From an uncultured Bacteroides sp. (GTDB lineage Bacteria > Bacteroidota > Bacteroidia > Bacteroidales > Bacteroidaceae): a stretch of 64,000 nt of DNA. Numbering within the stretch: the stretch's first letter is position 1; each line of letters starts with the position of its first letter. The stretch covers positions 41,455 through 105,454 of the forward strand of contig CANSEY010000011.1 in assembly GCA_947646015.1 (NCBI GenBank), read 5' to 3'. This document shows positions 53,489 to 63,188 of this stretch, piece by piece. The notes under the pieces were generated by a model. The model saw only the letters and a program-made list of their open reading frames with translations, ran no database searches and was not told where the DNA came from. Made by a program: the position numbers and the translations under genes.

Positions 53489-54504
53489 ATTGAATTTTGA
53501 ATAAAGGTACGATAACGCTCTTGTTCGCTTTGTAAGACTGTGTTTACGTGAACGTAATCAATTGGACAAAGAAGTTCCTCTTTTCTTCTTTCAAAATCTT
53601 CAATGCTTTCTACATACCTATATTCCAGCGAAAGTAGCTGTAATAGCGAGCGAAGTCGAGTAAACTTTTTTTCTGATGCACAGAACACAAAAAACTGTTT
53701 GTTGAATATGAGGCTAAGAGCCAATCCATGGAATGAATCTGTAATAACGTATTCAGAGTTTCTAATTCGTGTAAGCCAGTGTCTTGGACCATTTAGAATC
53801 CTAGAAGAAAAAGAAGAGTGTACAAACAAAGGCAAATCAAGGGTGTTTGCAATATGATTTGCTTTCTCCTTCGCCTTACTATCATTCAAGAGAAGAAATG
53901 GAAACACTTGATGCAGAGGTTTGTGATTTAGAACCAGGTCCTCAAACTTACCATATCCGAGTGTAGGGTCAGGAAGATTGATTGCTTCAAGTTCTATTAT
54001 GTTATTGAGTATCTTGACTCCAGAAAGTTCGCGAACAGAGATAGCACTGAATTGCGAAAGCAAAGCCTTCGCAGCCGCTGTATACTTTTTGTCCTCGTCC
54101 CATATCCCTTTTCCAAAGCTTGATGACATAGCAACTTTTCGTTGCCCATTTGCAAAATCAAGAAAAAAAGAATTTCCAAAGCAACCTGTAATGTCACGAT
54201 TCCATACTTGATCACTTCCTACAACAGTAACATCCGATTTAGGTAGATTGATATCCTTAATAGAATATGCTTTGTTTGTAAGTTTCGAAAAATACTTTTT
54301 CTTGAAAAACCAAAACTGAAATTCTCGGACACAATCCATCCAGTAGTGGATACTCTTCCAATTTCCTTTTTGAGAAGGATTGATCAGATTGATTACCCTA
54401 ACAGTATGACCTGCTTGTTCAAGCATTCTGCAAGTAGCAAATGTCTGCATAACAGCACCATAGCATTTACCATAATGTATAGTCAAAAGATTTACTTTTG
54501 TCAT
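53485..54504 (-). CDS. Polysaccharide pyruvyl transferase family protein
   Basis: 339 residues. VTVVGSDQVWNRDITGCFGN, with its GSDQVWN block, and ITDSFHGLALSLIFNKQFFV are the marks of the family. It is expected to add a pyruvate ketal from phosphoenolpyruvate to a sugar, giving the capsule negative charge. Its start is one base past the MurB-like gene. Confidence 0.87.
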   Translation of the reverse strand: MTKVNLLTIHYGKCYGAVMQTFATCRMLEQAGHTVRVINLINPSQKGNWKSIHYWMDCVREFQFWFFKKKYFSKLTNKAYSIKDINLPKSDVTVVGSDQVWNRDITGCFGNSFFLDFANGQRKVAMSSSFGKGIWDEDKKYTAAAKALLSQFSAISVRELSGVKILNNIIELEAINLPDPTLGYGKFEDLVLNHKPLHQVFPFLLLNDSKAKEKANHIANTLDLPLFVHSSFSSRILNGPRHWLTRIRNSEYVITDSFHGLALSLIFNKQFFVFCASEKKFTRLRSLLQLLSLEYRYVESIEDFERRKEELLCPIDYVHVNTVLQSEQERYRTFIQNSI

Positions 54505-54505
54505 A

Positions 54506-55480
54506 TTATCGTATTATTTCAATTTCCGTTTTATCTGTCTTGTACACCTTCATCATAAACTCAAGATAAAGGGGAAATGCGGTATCGGCACCTTCATCAA
54601 TCCAACTAAAAATAATTGGATTCTTTAGGCTTACATAGGGGGCTATAGATTTATATCCTGTAAGAGTGCAAATCAAATTTTTTCTTTGATTACTTCTTCC
54701 ATCTTCCGTTTTTATGAATAGCCTAGCGAATAATCCATTTACAAATAAGACTATTCTTAACCACAAGTCCATCCTCCCATTAATGAAGCATCGGTTTACA
54801 GTACAACCGAGATTTTTGGTATATCCTTCCAATCGCTTAGCCCTATCTTGATCGTTTTCTTCTGCCATTTGTTGCATCTTGGCAGCATCACCAAAAGTCA
54901 CCTTGAGGACAGTAGAAATGATAGTGCCTTCAACTTCACGTTTCTTGAACACTGAGTTTCTAAATTCATATTTGAAATCTTCAGGAAGAAAAATCTTAAT
55001 GGAGCCATCCTTCAGTACAACTCTTGCGCTCACAAGTAATTCAGAAATACTATTCTCTCTACATGAGCTATTGTTCACAAGTGCTGCTCCAATAGTACCC
55101 GGAAGTCCTGTTAGATATTCAAAGCCTTTAATACCTTGCTTTATCATTTGCTTGGAGAGGTTTATTACTCCCACACCGGCTTCACAGAAGAGTTGCCCAT
55201 CCTCTATTTGGAAATACCTGCACTTTGCAGTAGAGACTACAACAGGGATATTACACTCGTTCAAAATATAAAGGTTGGAAGTGTGCCCTATTAACAGAAA
55301 TGAAATGTCCTCCGAATAAAGGAAAGACACAATCGTCTCCAGTTCATCTGCACTTGCAGGCGAGATAAATATACCTGCTATACCACCTCTATGAATCCAA
55401 GTTCTCTTTTTAAGATCAACATGAGTCTCATATTGAATCTTTTGGGTATCTAAGTATTTAGTCAATAATTCGTTTATCAT
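54506..55480 (-). CDS. MurB-like FAD-binding protein
   Basis: 324 residues. The FAD-binding part aligns with MurB: GGIAGIFISPASADELETIV, IGHTSNLYILNE in place of the GGGSNLL loop, and FEYLTGLPGTIGAALVNNSS in place of GIPGTVGGA. The third domain is odd: where MurB has the catalytic GSxFKNP, this reads NLGCTVNRCFIN with cysteines. So it is probably not the cell-wall enzyme but a capsule-dedicated flavoprotein. Its 3' end overlaps the Wzx start region by 23 bases. Confidence 0.72.
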   Translation of the reverse strand: MINELLTKYLDTQKIQYETHVDLKKRTWIHRGGIAGIFISPASADELETIVSFLYSEDISFLLIGHTSNLYILNECNIPVVVSTAKCRYFQIEDGQLFCEAGVGVINLSKQMIKQGIKGFEYLTGLPGTIGAALVNNSSCRENSISELLVSARVVLKDGSIKIFLPEDFKYEFRNSVFKKREVEGTIISTVLKVTFGDAAKMQQMAEENDQDRAKRLEGYTKNLGCTVNRCFINGRMDLWLRIVLFVNGLFARLFIKTEDGRSNQRKNLICTLTGYKSIAPYVSLKNPIIFSWIDEGADTAFPLYLEFMMKVYKTDKTEIEIIR

Positions 55481-57026
55481 CCTTTCGTTTAATGAAGTTC
55501 AAAAACATAGTCCTCTCAGGCTTGTCAAGGACTAAAAAATATGAAACTGTAATAGATATCAAAACACTTATAGCACCAGTCAGGAGCAAACGTAAGAAGG
55601 AAACAGGGAATATCATTGTAATAGCAAATGGAAGCAAAGGTACAAGGATTACAAAGACCACACACGGGATAATTACTTTTCTGCAATATTCCTTCAAACT
55701 ATACGGATACACCTTTTTCAGAAGCAGATTACATACAAGTTGATTTACGATAGTAATAATAAGACTTACCCAGTAAACTGCAACAGGATCAAAGCCTAAT
55801 TTCAAAAATACCCACGAAACTGGTAGGATAGTGCAAACCATCAAACAGGTTCCTATCTGATAGTTCTTCATCTTTCCTGTTGCATGAACAATCTGAGAGA
55901 CAGGAGTATTCAAACTACTGATAACCATATTCACAAGTACTAATATTGTGAAGGGAATAGTATAATCAGGAATGGTATCACCAAGCCATAGATGAAGAAT
56001 ATATTCTATCTCTATAATAACTGGTATTGAAAGCATAGCCAAAAGAATAAAAGATACCTTTGACAAACTATAGAATAGTTTTAATACTCTCTCATTGTCT
56101 CCTGTTGCATAAGATTGTATCAATTGTGGACGGAAAGCAATTACGATATTTGATTGGAATCCCTGAATGGCACTCATCACCATATTCGAAACCCCACGAG
56201 CTGCATTAACTATAGGTCCAAAAAATACATTTAGGAGCATATTTAGACCTTGACTCTTTATCATGTAAGCAAACGAACCCAATCCATTCCATCCAGAAAA
56301 AAACAACATCGGTTTAAAAAGCTGCTTTCTGATAATAAAATCAGACTTTAAATCTTGAAAGTGACATTTGGCATAACCATAATACAAGAAGAAGCAGATT
56401 AACGATACAAGCATATTGAAAGCTCCATAGAGAATCAGTTTATCGAATGTTGTATACTTGATTACATAAGCGATGCCTAACTTTGCCAACACATCAAAGA
56501 TACTGAGGTATGCATAATAGTCCATCTTTTCATATGCCATAATAGCAGCACTATATGGTATCTGAAGAACAAGGAGTACTAGTGATAGCACAGAGAACTG
56601 GAATACCCATTGAGCAGCTGCAAATCGGTCTATTGGAATAACCATCTGAGTATGGATATACCACATTCCAAATGTTTCAAGAGGAACCAATAAGGTTACA
56701 ACTAAAATACCTTGTATCTGGAGAGCTGTATTATATACATCTTTAATGCTGTATCCATTCTTTCTTCCAAGAGAAAAGTTATAAAACCTCTGTACAGCAT
56801 TAGACATTGAGGTATTCAAAAATGCAAACATTGTCACGAAACCACTGACAACATTATTAATTCCATAATCCTCAATGTCCAAAGCCTGTAGTACCACCCT
56901 AGTACTAAAGAGCGACACCATTAGCACCAATCCCATTCTCAAGTAGAGAAAGAGAGTATTCTTTGCTATTCTTTTATTATGTAATGACCTGTCTGACATC
57001 AACTTAAGTAAACGGTAAACATTCAC
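55458..57026 (-). CDS. Wzx-like flippase (polysaccharide transporter, MOP superfamily)
   Basis: 522 residues with about 14 membrane segments (KNTLFLYLRMGLVLMVSLFS, RVVLQALDIEDYGINNVVSG). It flips the lipid-linked repeat unit across the inner membrane. The start at 57026 is preceded by GAGGAG and is kept. MSDRSLHNKR at 56999 is an alternative closer to the usual flippase start. The 3' overlap with the MurB-like gene suggests one transcript. Confidence 0.9.
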   Translation of the reverse strand: MNVYRLLKLMSDRSLHNKRIAKNTLFLYLRMGLVLMVSLFSTRVVLQALDIEDYGINNVVSGFVTMFAFLNTSMSNAVQRFYNFSLGRKNGYSIKDVYNTALQIQGILVVTLLVPLETFGMWYIHTQMVIPIDRFAAAQWVFQFSVLSLVLLVLQIPYSAAIMAYEKMDYYAYLSIFDVLAKLGIAYVIKYTTFDKLILYGAFNMLVSLICFFLYYGYAKCHFQDLKSDFIIRKQLFKPMLFFSGWNGLGSFAYMIKSQGLNMLLNVFFGPIVNAARGVSNMVMSAIQGFQSNIVIAFRPQLIQSYATGDNERVLKLFYSLSKVSFILLAMLSIPVIIEIEYILHLWLGDTIPDYTIPFTILVLVNMVISSLNTPVSQIVHATGKMKNYQIGTCLMVCTILPVSWVFLKLGFDPVAVYWVSLIITIVNQLVCNLLLKKVYPYSLKEYCRKVIIPCVVFVILVPLLPFAITMIFPVSFLRLLLTGAISVLISITVSYFLVLDKPERTMFLNFIKRKDDKRIID

Positions 57027-57269
57027 TTCTCCTCAAGCCCGTTCAAACTAAGGAGTCACTTTAGTTCAGTTAGGGAGGGGAGGGAACATTTGTTCTTATA
57101 ATTCATATATTGACCTCATATGATAACAAGTTATGGCTGCCATTTATGAGGAAGAAGATATACGAGTTCATCTTCCGCAGTATTCTTTACCCGACAGAAG
57201 ACTTCACACAAATACTGCTGCAGATTAAGTTTATGATCGTGTATATTGGCAAATGTTGATTACCAAAAC
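57027..57269. other. Gap between the flippase and WecB-like genes
   Basis: 243 bases without a clear gene. A plus-strand 31-residue frame (57133-57228) runs against the operon and has no support. No promoter element or terminator stands out, so the operon probably continues through it. Confidence 0.35.
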
Positions 57270-58466
57270 CTAAATTTCCTTACGCCAAACCATCTTGTTG
57301 ACAACTCCAACGTATGACTGAATAATCTTAACAACCTTGTTAGATACATCGTCTGTGTAGTTAGGAACAGGAATACCATGGTTGCCATCTTTTGTCATTT
57401 GAACAGCAAGATCAACCGACTGGAGAAGTCCCTTAGTGTCAATCCCAGAGAGGATGAAACATGCCTTATCAAGAGCTTCAGGACGTTCTGTACTGGTACG
57501 GATGCATACCGCTGAGATGGGCTTGCCGATGGAAGCATAGAATGAAGATTCCTCCGGAAGCGTACCACTATCACTTACTACAGCGAAGGCATTCATCTGG
57601 AGCCAATTGTAATCATGGAAGCCAAGTGGCTGTTGTACTTGTACTCGAGAATCAAGTTTAAAACCGGAAGCTACAAGGCGGTTACGTGAACGAGGATGGC
57701 AGCTATAAAGAATCGGCATATCATATTTTTCCGCCATCTTATTAATAGCTGTAAAGAGTGATATGAAATTCTTCTCGATATCGATATTTTCCTCTCTATG
57801 TGCAGAGAGTAGAATGTACTTTCCTTTCTCCAAACCAAGACGTTGATGAATATCGCTTGCCTTAATCTCTGCGAGGTTGTTGTGAAGAACTTCTGCCATA
57901 GGAGAACCTGTGACATAGGTTCTTTCTTTAGGAAGACCGCAGTCTGCCAAGTATCTTCTTGCATGCTCAGAGTAAGCCATATTCACATCTGAAATAATAT
58001 CAACGATACGACGGTTGGTCTCTTCCGGGAGACATTCATCCTTACAGCGGTTGCCTGCCTCCATGTGAAAGATAGGAATGTGCAAACGCTTGGCTCCTAT
58101 AACACTGAGACACGAATTAGTATCGCCTAGTACAAGAACTCCATCCGGCTTTGTCTGAACAAAGAGTTTATAGGAACAGTTGATGATATTGCCACAAGTG
58201 GCTCCCAAATCATCGCCTACAGCATCCATATATACCTCAGGCTCTGCCAACTTCAAATCTTTAAAGAATATGCCGTTGAGATTGTAGTCGTAATTCTGAC
58301 CGGTATGGGCAAGAATCACATCAAAATACTGACGACATTTGGTGATAACAGCTGCCAAACGGATAATCTCAGGACGAGTACCCACTACGATGATAAGCTT
58401 CAACTTACCATTATCCTTGAACTTTATATCTGAATAATCGAATTTGGGTTGTTTTTCCATGATCAT
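57270..58466 (-). CDS. fnlC: UDP-N-acetylglucosamine 2-epimerase (non-hydrolysing), FnlC/WecB type
   Basis: 398 residues. IIVVGTRPEIIRLAAVITKC (start motif), HMEAGNRCKDECLPEETNRR and SDSGTLPEESSFYASIGKPI are the family blocks. With the FnlA and FnlB genes upstream it likely finishes UDP-N-acetyl-L-fucosamine (UDP-FucNAc). It overlaps the FnlB-like gene by four bases. Confidence 0.9.
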   Translation of the reverse strand: MIMEKQPKFDYSDIKFKDNGKLKLIIVVGTRPEIIRLAAVITKCRQYFDVILAHTGQNYDYNLNGIFFKDLKLAEPEVYMDAVGDDLGATCGNIINCSYKLFVQTKPDGVLVLGDTNSCLSVIGAKRLHIPIFHMEAGNRCKDECLPEETNRRIVDIISDVNMAYSEHARRYLADCGLPKERTYVTGSPMAEVLHNNLAEIKASDIHQRLGLEKGKYILLSAHREENIDIEKNFISLFTAINKMAEKYDMPILYSCHPRSRNRLVASGFKLDSRVQVQQPLGFHDYNWLQMNAFAVVSDSGTLPEESSFYASIGKPISAVCIRTSTERPEALDKACFILSGIDTKGLLQSVDLAVQMTKDGNHGIPVPNYTDDVSNKVVKIIQSYVGVVNKMVWRKEI

Positions 58467-59668
58467 TTTTTCACTTTATCAAAGTATGTATCCGGTTTAT
58501 CCGGGTTGAATATCTCATTGCAGTACATAACCGTTACCAGATCTTCTGTATCGGAGAGATTGATGATGTTATGGGTATAACCGGGAAGCATGATAACAGA
58601 CTGTATTTTGTCACCACTCACCTCGTAGTTCAACACTTCGTCTGTACCTTCCTTGCGAAGTTGGATAAGTCCATGACCGCTGACAACGATAAATTGTTCC
58701 CATTTGGTATTATGCCAATGTTCACCCTTAGTAATACCCGGTTTGGAGATATTTATACTTACCTGGCCACAGTTCAAGGTATGTACAAGTTCTGTAAATG
58801 AGCCACGCTGATCTACATTCATCTTCAGATCAAAAATTGCTTTTTCTTTGGGTAAATAACTCAGATAAGTGCTATACAATCTTTTGGCAAACGAGCCTGC
58901 CGGTATTTCAGGGATCATCAGCGTCTTTGGCATTTCTGCAAACTGATGCAGCAAATCAACTATTTCGCCTAATGTAACCTTATGGGTAACCGGACAATAA
59001 CAGTACCTGCCATCCACCAATGGATGTACGTCAAGACCTTCAAACTCGCAACGATGTTCCTCGCCTTTCAAAGCATGAATCATCTCGTCTACGAGATCGT
59101 CAATATAAAGCAGCTCCAGTACTACACTTGAATCACTGACTTGTATAGGAAGGTCGTTAGCGATATTGTTGCAGAATGTAGCAACAGCACTGTTGTAGTT
59201 GGGACGACACCATTTGCCATAAAGATTCGGGAAACGATAAACCAATACCTTGGCTCCTGTATCCTTACCGTATTGTAGAAAAAGATCTTCACCTGCCTTT
59301 TTGCTGCGACCGTATTCACTGTTACCGAAACGACCAGTCAGAGAAGCTTGTGCACTGGAAGAGAGCATGACAGGACAAGTATTATGATGTTTCTTCAGTG
59401 TATCAAACAATGTGCTTGCAAAACCGAAATTGCCTTTCATGAACTCGTCATTCTCTTTGGGACGGTTCACTCCAGCAAGGTTGAACACAAAATCGGCTTT
59501 TTGACACCAGACATCTAATTGTTCGGAAGTGGAATCGATATCGTATTCAAAGACTTCATCAATCTTCAAATCACCATAACAACGAGCCCTTCCGTTTTTG
59601 ATATTATTAAGTTGGGCACAAAGATTTCTACCAACAAAACCTTTGGCACCGGTAACTAAAATATTCAT
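58463..59668 (-). CDS. fnlB: Bifunctional UDP-sugar reductase with C-terminal cupin, FnlB/CapF type
   Basis: 401 residues from the ATG at 59668. The N-terminal SDR half (MNILVTGAKGFVGRNLCAQL; Tyr/Lys in EYGRSKKAGEDL) and a C-terminal cupin (WHNTKWEQFIVVSGHGLIQL) are as in CapF/FnlB. It reduces and epimerises a 4-keto-6-deoxy sugar. The start at 59668 leaves a 7-base gap to fnlA; a longer frame to 59701 would overlap fnlA. This protein is the second step to UDP-FucNAc. Confidence 0.88.
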   Translation of the reverse strand: MNILVTGAKGFVGRNLCAQLNNIKNGRARCYGDLKIDEVFEYDIDSTSEQLDVWCQKADFVFNLAGVNRPKENDEFMKGNFGFASTLFDTLKKHHNTCPVMLSSSAQASLTGRFGNSEYGRSKKAGEDLFLQYGKDTGAKVLVYRFPNLYGKWCRPNYNSAVATFCNNIANDLPIQVSDSSVVLELLYIDDLVDEMIHALKGEEHRCEFEGLDVHPLVDGRYCYCPVTHKVTLGEIVDLLHQFAEMPKTLMIPEIPAGSFAKRLYSTYLSYLPKEKAIFDLKMNVDQRGSFTELVHTLNCGQVSINISKPGITKGEHWHNTKWEQFIVVSGHGLIQLRKEGTDEVLNYEVSGDKIQSVIMLPGYTHNIINLSDTEDLVTVMYCNEIFNPDKPDTYFDKVKK

Positions 59669-59675
59669 AAGTCTA

Positions 59676-60725
59676 TTATTGTATGAAATTACTCTCGCCA
59701 CTCAATTCCTTTTTGATGTAATCAAGAGCGGCTATTTTAGCCTTGGCCTCTTCTACATTCAATATATAAGTATTATTAGAATTGAACTCTGTAAGTGTGT
59801 TACGTTCCGTTTCACCTTCTTTGAAGAACTTATCATAATTCAAGCCACGATTATCTGCAGGAACGCGATAGAAATTACCCATATCTTCAGCCTTGGCACA
59901 TTCTTCATTGGTGAGTAATGTCTCATACATCTTCTCACCATGACGGATACCGATAACCTTAATGTCTTCCTTCTTACCACCAAAGAGCTCACAAACAGCC
60001 TCTGCCTGAGTCTGGATGGTGCAAGCCGGAGCTTTTTGAACAAGGATGTCACCGTTCTGTCCATGCTCGAAAGCGAAAAGTACAAGGTCTACCGCCTCTT
60101 CCAACGACATGATAAAGCGAGTCATCGTAGGCTCAGTCAAAGTTACAGGATTACCATTGCGGATTTGCTCTATCCACAGAGGGATTACAGAACCGCGAGA
60201 ACACATCACATTCCCATAACGCGTACAGCAAATCTTGGTCTTGCCTGAGTAACGGCTCTTAGCCACTGCAATCTTCTCCTCAACAGCTTTCGTGATACCC
60301 ATAGCATTGATAGGATAGGCAGCCTTATCCGTAGATAGACATATCACAGCACCAACGCCAGCCTCAATAGCAGCTGTCAAAACGTTATCAGTACCGATTA
60401 CATTGGTTTTCACTGCTTCCATGGGGAAGAACTCGCAACTTGGAACCTGCTTCAAAGCCGCAGCATGAAAGATATAGTCAACACCAGGCATTGCGTTCTT
60501 ACATGACTGCAAATTACGTACATCGCCAATAAAGAACTTGATTTTGTGTGCCACATCAGGATATTTTACCTGATATTCATGGCGCATATCATCCTGCTTC
60601 TTCTCATCTCGTGAAAAAATACGGATTTCGCCAATGTCGGTACGGAGGAAACGATTCAACACTGCATTGCCGAAGGAACCTGTTCCACCAGTAATCATAA
60701 GGGTTTTACCCGCAAAAATGCTCAT
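59676..60725 (-). CDS. fnlA: UDP-GlcNAc 4,6-dehydratase/5-epimerase, FnlA/CapE type
   Basis: 349 residues. KTLMITGGTGSFGNAVLNRF is the nucleotide-binding site, KAAYPINAMGITKAVEEKIA has the Met-x-x-x-Lys form of the catalytic pair seen in this SDR subfamily, and RYGNVMCSRGSVIPLWIEQI is a family block. It starts the route to UDP-FucNAc from UDP-GlcNAc. The C-terminus ends in SGESNFIQ, just before fnlB. Confidence 0.9.
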   Translation of the reverse strand: MSIFAGKTLMITGGTGSFGNAVLNRFLRTDIGEIRIFSRDEKKQDDMRHEYQVKYPDVAHKIKFFIGDVRNLQSCKNAMPGVDYIFHAAALKQVPSCEFFPMEAVKTNVIGTDNVLTAAIEAGVGAVICLSTDKAAYPINAMGITKAVEEKIAVAKSRYSGKTKICCTRYGNVMCSRGSVIPLWIEQIRNGNPVTLTEPTMTRFIMSLEEAVDLVLFAFEHGQNGDILVQKAPACTIQTQAEAVCELFGGKKEDIKVIGIRHGEKMYETLLTNEECAKAEDMGNFYRVPADNRGLNYDKFFKEGETERNTLTEFNSNNTYILNVEEAKAKIAALDYIKKELSGESNFIQ

Positions 60726-60759
60726 AATGATTTTATCTTTTTATTTTTATATAATCGAT

Positions 60760-61833
60760 TTATGGATGGTATTTAAACGTGTTATAATACTTAGCATACC
60801 ACCCTGCAAATCTTCTCAATCCCTCACGTAATGATGTTGACGGTTTAAATCCAAAATCTTGTTCCAGAGGAGTCGTATCAGCATATGTCACAGGCACATC
60901 TCCAGGTTGCATCGGTACTAGTTCTTTGTGGAATTCAAAATCATAGTCGTTGGAAAGTACACCCGCACGGATAAGTTCATCCTGAAGGATGGTTACAAAG
61001 TCTAAAAGATTTTCTGGAGAATTATTACCGATATTATATACCTTATAAGGAGGAATGGGCAATCCATCATCGCCATTTTTCTTCTCAGGAGCATGCTGCA
61101 TAATACGAACCATGCCTTCTATAATATCGTCTATATAAGTAAAGTCACGTTTGCAATTACCGTAGTTGAAAATCTGAATGGTCTCACCTTTCAACAGTTT
61201 GTCGGTAAAGCTAAAGTAAGCCATATCGGGACGACCGCAAGGACCATAGACAGTAAAAAAACGAAGGCCGGTTGATGAGATATTATAGAGTTTAGAGTAA
61301 GCATGTGCCATTAACTCATTGCTCTTTTTAGTAGCAGCATAGAGTGATACAGGATTGTCAACCTTATCATCAGTGCTATAAGGTACTTTCTTATTGCTTC
61401 CATATACACTACTGGAAGAAGCGTATACTAAGTGCTCCACGCTATGATGACGACAGGACTCTAAGATGTTATAAAATCCAATAAGATTACTTTCAATATA
61501 GGCATCAGGGTTAGTGATACTATAACGTACACCGGCCTGAGCAGCAAGGTTCACTACTACCTGCGGATGGTAGTTAGTGAAAATAGACTCAACAATTTCC
61601 TTTTTAGCAATACTGTCTTTTATGAAAACAAATCTGTCACCATAAGCAGACAATTCTTGTAAGCGTTCGTATTTTAAACGTACATCATAGTATTCGGTAA
61701 TATTATCAATACCGATGACTTTCACGCTATCAAACTCATTCAGCAAACGTTTCACCAAATTGGCTCCGATAAAACCGGCTGCACCGGTCACCAAAACCAC
61801 TTTGCTCTCTAAACTAACATTGTATGTTACCAT
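60760..61833 (-). CDS. UDP-glucuronate 4-epimerase-like SDR
   Basis: 357 residues from the ATG at 61833. KVVLVTGAAGFIGANLVKRL, LNEFDSVKVIGIDNITEYYD and SLYAATKKSNELMAHAYSKL (YxxxK) are as in the UDP-glucuronate 4-epimerases of capsule loci. With Ugd encoded just upstream it would give UDP-galacturonate. The ATG at 61860 would overlap ugd by 23 bases, so the shorter start is preferred. Confidence 0.82.
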   Translation of the reverse strand: MVTYNVSLESKVVLVTGAAGFIGANLVKRLLNEFDSVKVIGIDNITEYYDVRLKYERLQELSAYGDRFVFIKDSIAKKEIVESIFTNYHPQVVVNLAAQAGVRYSITNPDAYIESNLIGFYNILESCRHHSVEHLVYASSSSVYGSNKKVPYSTDDKVDNPVSLYAATKKSNELMAHAYSKLYNISSTGLRFFTVYGPCGRPDMAYFSFTDKLLKGETIQIFNYGNCKRDFTYIDDIIEGMVRIMQHAPEKKNGDDGLPIPPYKVYNIGNNSPENLLDFVTILQDELIRAGVLSNDYDFEFHKELVPMQPGDVPVTYADTTPLEQDFGFKPSTSLREGLRRFAGWYAKYYNTFKYHP

Positions 61834-61837
61834 AAAG

Positions 61838-63154
61838 TTAATCTCTTTGGAAAATGTCACGAGTATATACCTTCTCTTTCACATCATCCAGACAAGAATC
61901 GTAGCGGTTGGCGATGATGGCCTGACTTATTTCCTTGAATTTGATTAAGTTATTGACCACTTGGCTACCAAAGAATGTTTCACCATCTTGCATAGTAGGC
62001 TCAAAAATTACAATAGTAGCACCCTTCGCCTTGATACGCTTCATAATCCCCTGAATGGCACTTTGGCGGAAGTTGTCAGAATTGGATTTCATGGTCAAAC
62101 GATATACACCAATGGTTATTTTTTGCTCTTTCTGAGCATCCCATGAACAGGAGGCGGTATAATACCCCGCTTTACGCAAAACCTGATCTGCTATGAAATC
62201 TTTTCTTGTACGGTTACTTTCTACAATAGCGGTCATCATGTTTTGAGGAACATCCTGATAATTGGCTAACAGTTGTTTTGTATCTTTAGGCAAACAATAA
62301 CCGCCATAACCAAACGATGGATTATTATAGTGTGTACCAATACGAGGATCAAGACCAACACCCTGTATGATTGACTGAGAATCCAGACCTTTCATCTCTG
62401 CGTAAGTATCCAATTCATTAAAATAACTGACACGCAAAGCAAGGTAAGTATTAGCAAACAGTTTAACAGCTTCCGCCTCCTTTATACCCATAAAAAGAGT
62501 AGGAATATCTTCCTTGATTGCTCCCTCTTGAAGTAATGCAGCGAAAGTATGTGCAGCTTTCTCTAGAGCAGGAACATCAGCAATGGCCTTAATAGCTTCG
62601 TTTTCCTCGTCAAACTGCTCGCCATCAATCAGCTTTGGATAACCAACAATGATACGACTTGGATATAAGTTATCGTAAAGAGCCATACTCTCACGAAGAA
62701 ACTCCGGAGAAAAAAGCAAGTTAAGCTTCTTGACTCCCTTACGGGCATACTTCAAATAAAGTCCCCGACAATATCCTACTGGAATAGTAGACTTGATTAC
62801 CATCACAGCATCAGGATTAACACTTAAAACCAGGTCTATGACATCCTCTATATGATGGGTATCAAAATAGTTCTTCACCGGATCATAGTTAGTAGGAGCT
62901 GCTATAACCACAAAATCAGCATCACTGTAGGCCTTGGCACCGTCAAGCGTAGCGGTTAGGTTCAATGCTTTTTCAGACAAATATTTCTCTATATACTCAT
63001 CCTGAATAGGCGATTGTTTACGATTAAGCATATCTACTTTCTCAGGAATCACATCGACTGCCGTCACCTGATGATGTTGCGACAAAAGCGTTGCTATGCT
63101 AAGACCAACATAGCCGGTACCTGCAACAGCAATCTTCAATTCTTTTGTATCCAT
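61838..63154 (-). CDS. ugd: UDP-glucose 6-dehydrogenase
   Basis: 438 residues. [20 protein letters not shown] is the NAD-binding site, [20 protein letters not shown] the catalytic Glu region and [20 protein letters not shown] holds the active-site Cys. The enzyme oxidises UDP-glucose to UDP-glucuronate. It is the source of uronic acid for the capsule and likely of its charge. Confidence 0.94.
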   Translation of the reverse strand: MDTKELKIAVAGTGYVGLSIATLLSQHHQVTAVDVIPEKVDMLNRKQSPIQDEYIEKYLSEKALNLTATLDGAKAYSDADFVVIAAPTNYDPVKNYFDTHHIEDVIDLVLSVNPDAVMVIKSTIPVGYCRGLYLKYARKGVKKLNLLFSPEFLRESMALYDNLYPSRIIVGYPKLIDGEQFDEENEAIKAIADVPALEKAAHTFAALLQEGAIKEDIPTLFMGIKEAEAVKLFANTYLALRVSYFNELDTYAEMKGLDSQSIIQGVGLDPRIGTHYNNPSFGYGGYCLPKDTKQLLANYQDVPQNMMTAIVESNRTRKDFIADQVLRKAGYYTASCSWDAQKEQKITIGVYRLTMKSNSDNFRQSAIQGIMKRIKAKGATIVIFEPTMQDGETFFGSQVVNNLIKFKEISQAIIANRYDSCLDDVKEKVYTRDIFQRD

Positions 63155-63188
63155 TGTTGATTTATGTTAGTGTTCAGAATTATTCTAG

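Noticed and set aside
57133-57228. 31-residue plus-strand frame in the gap next to the flippase
   Set aside because: It runs against the capsule operon and has no promoter or family match.
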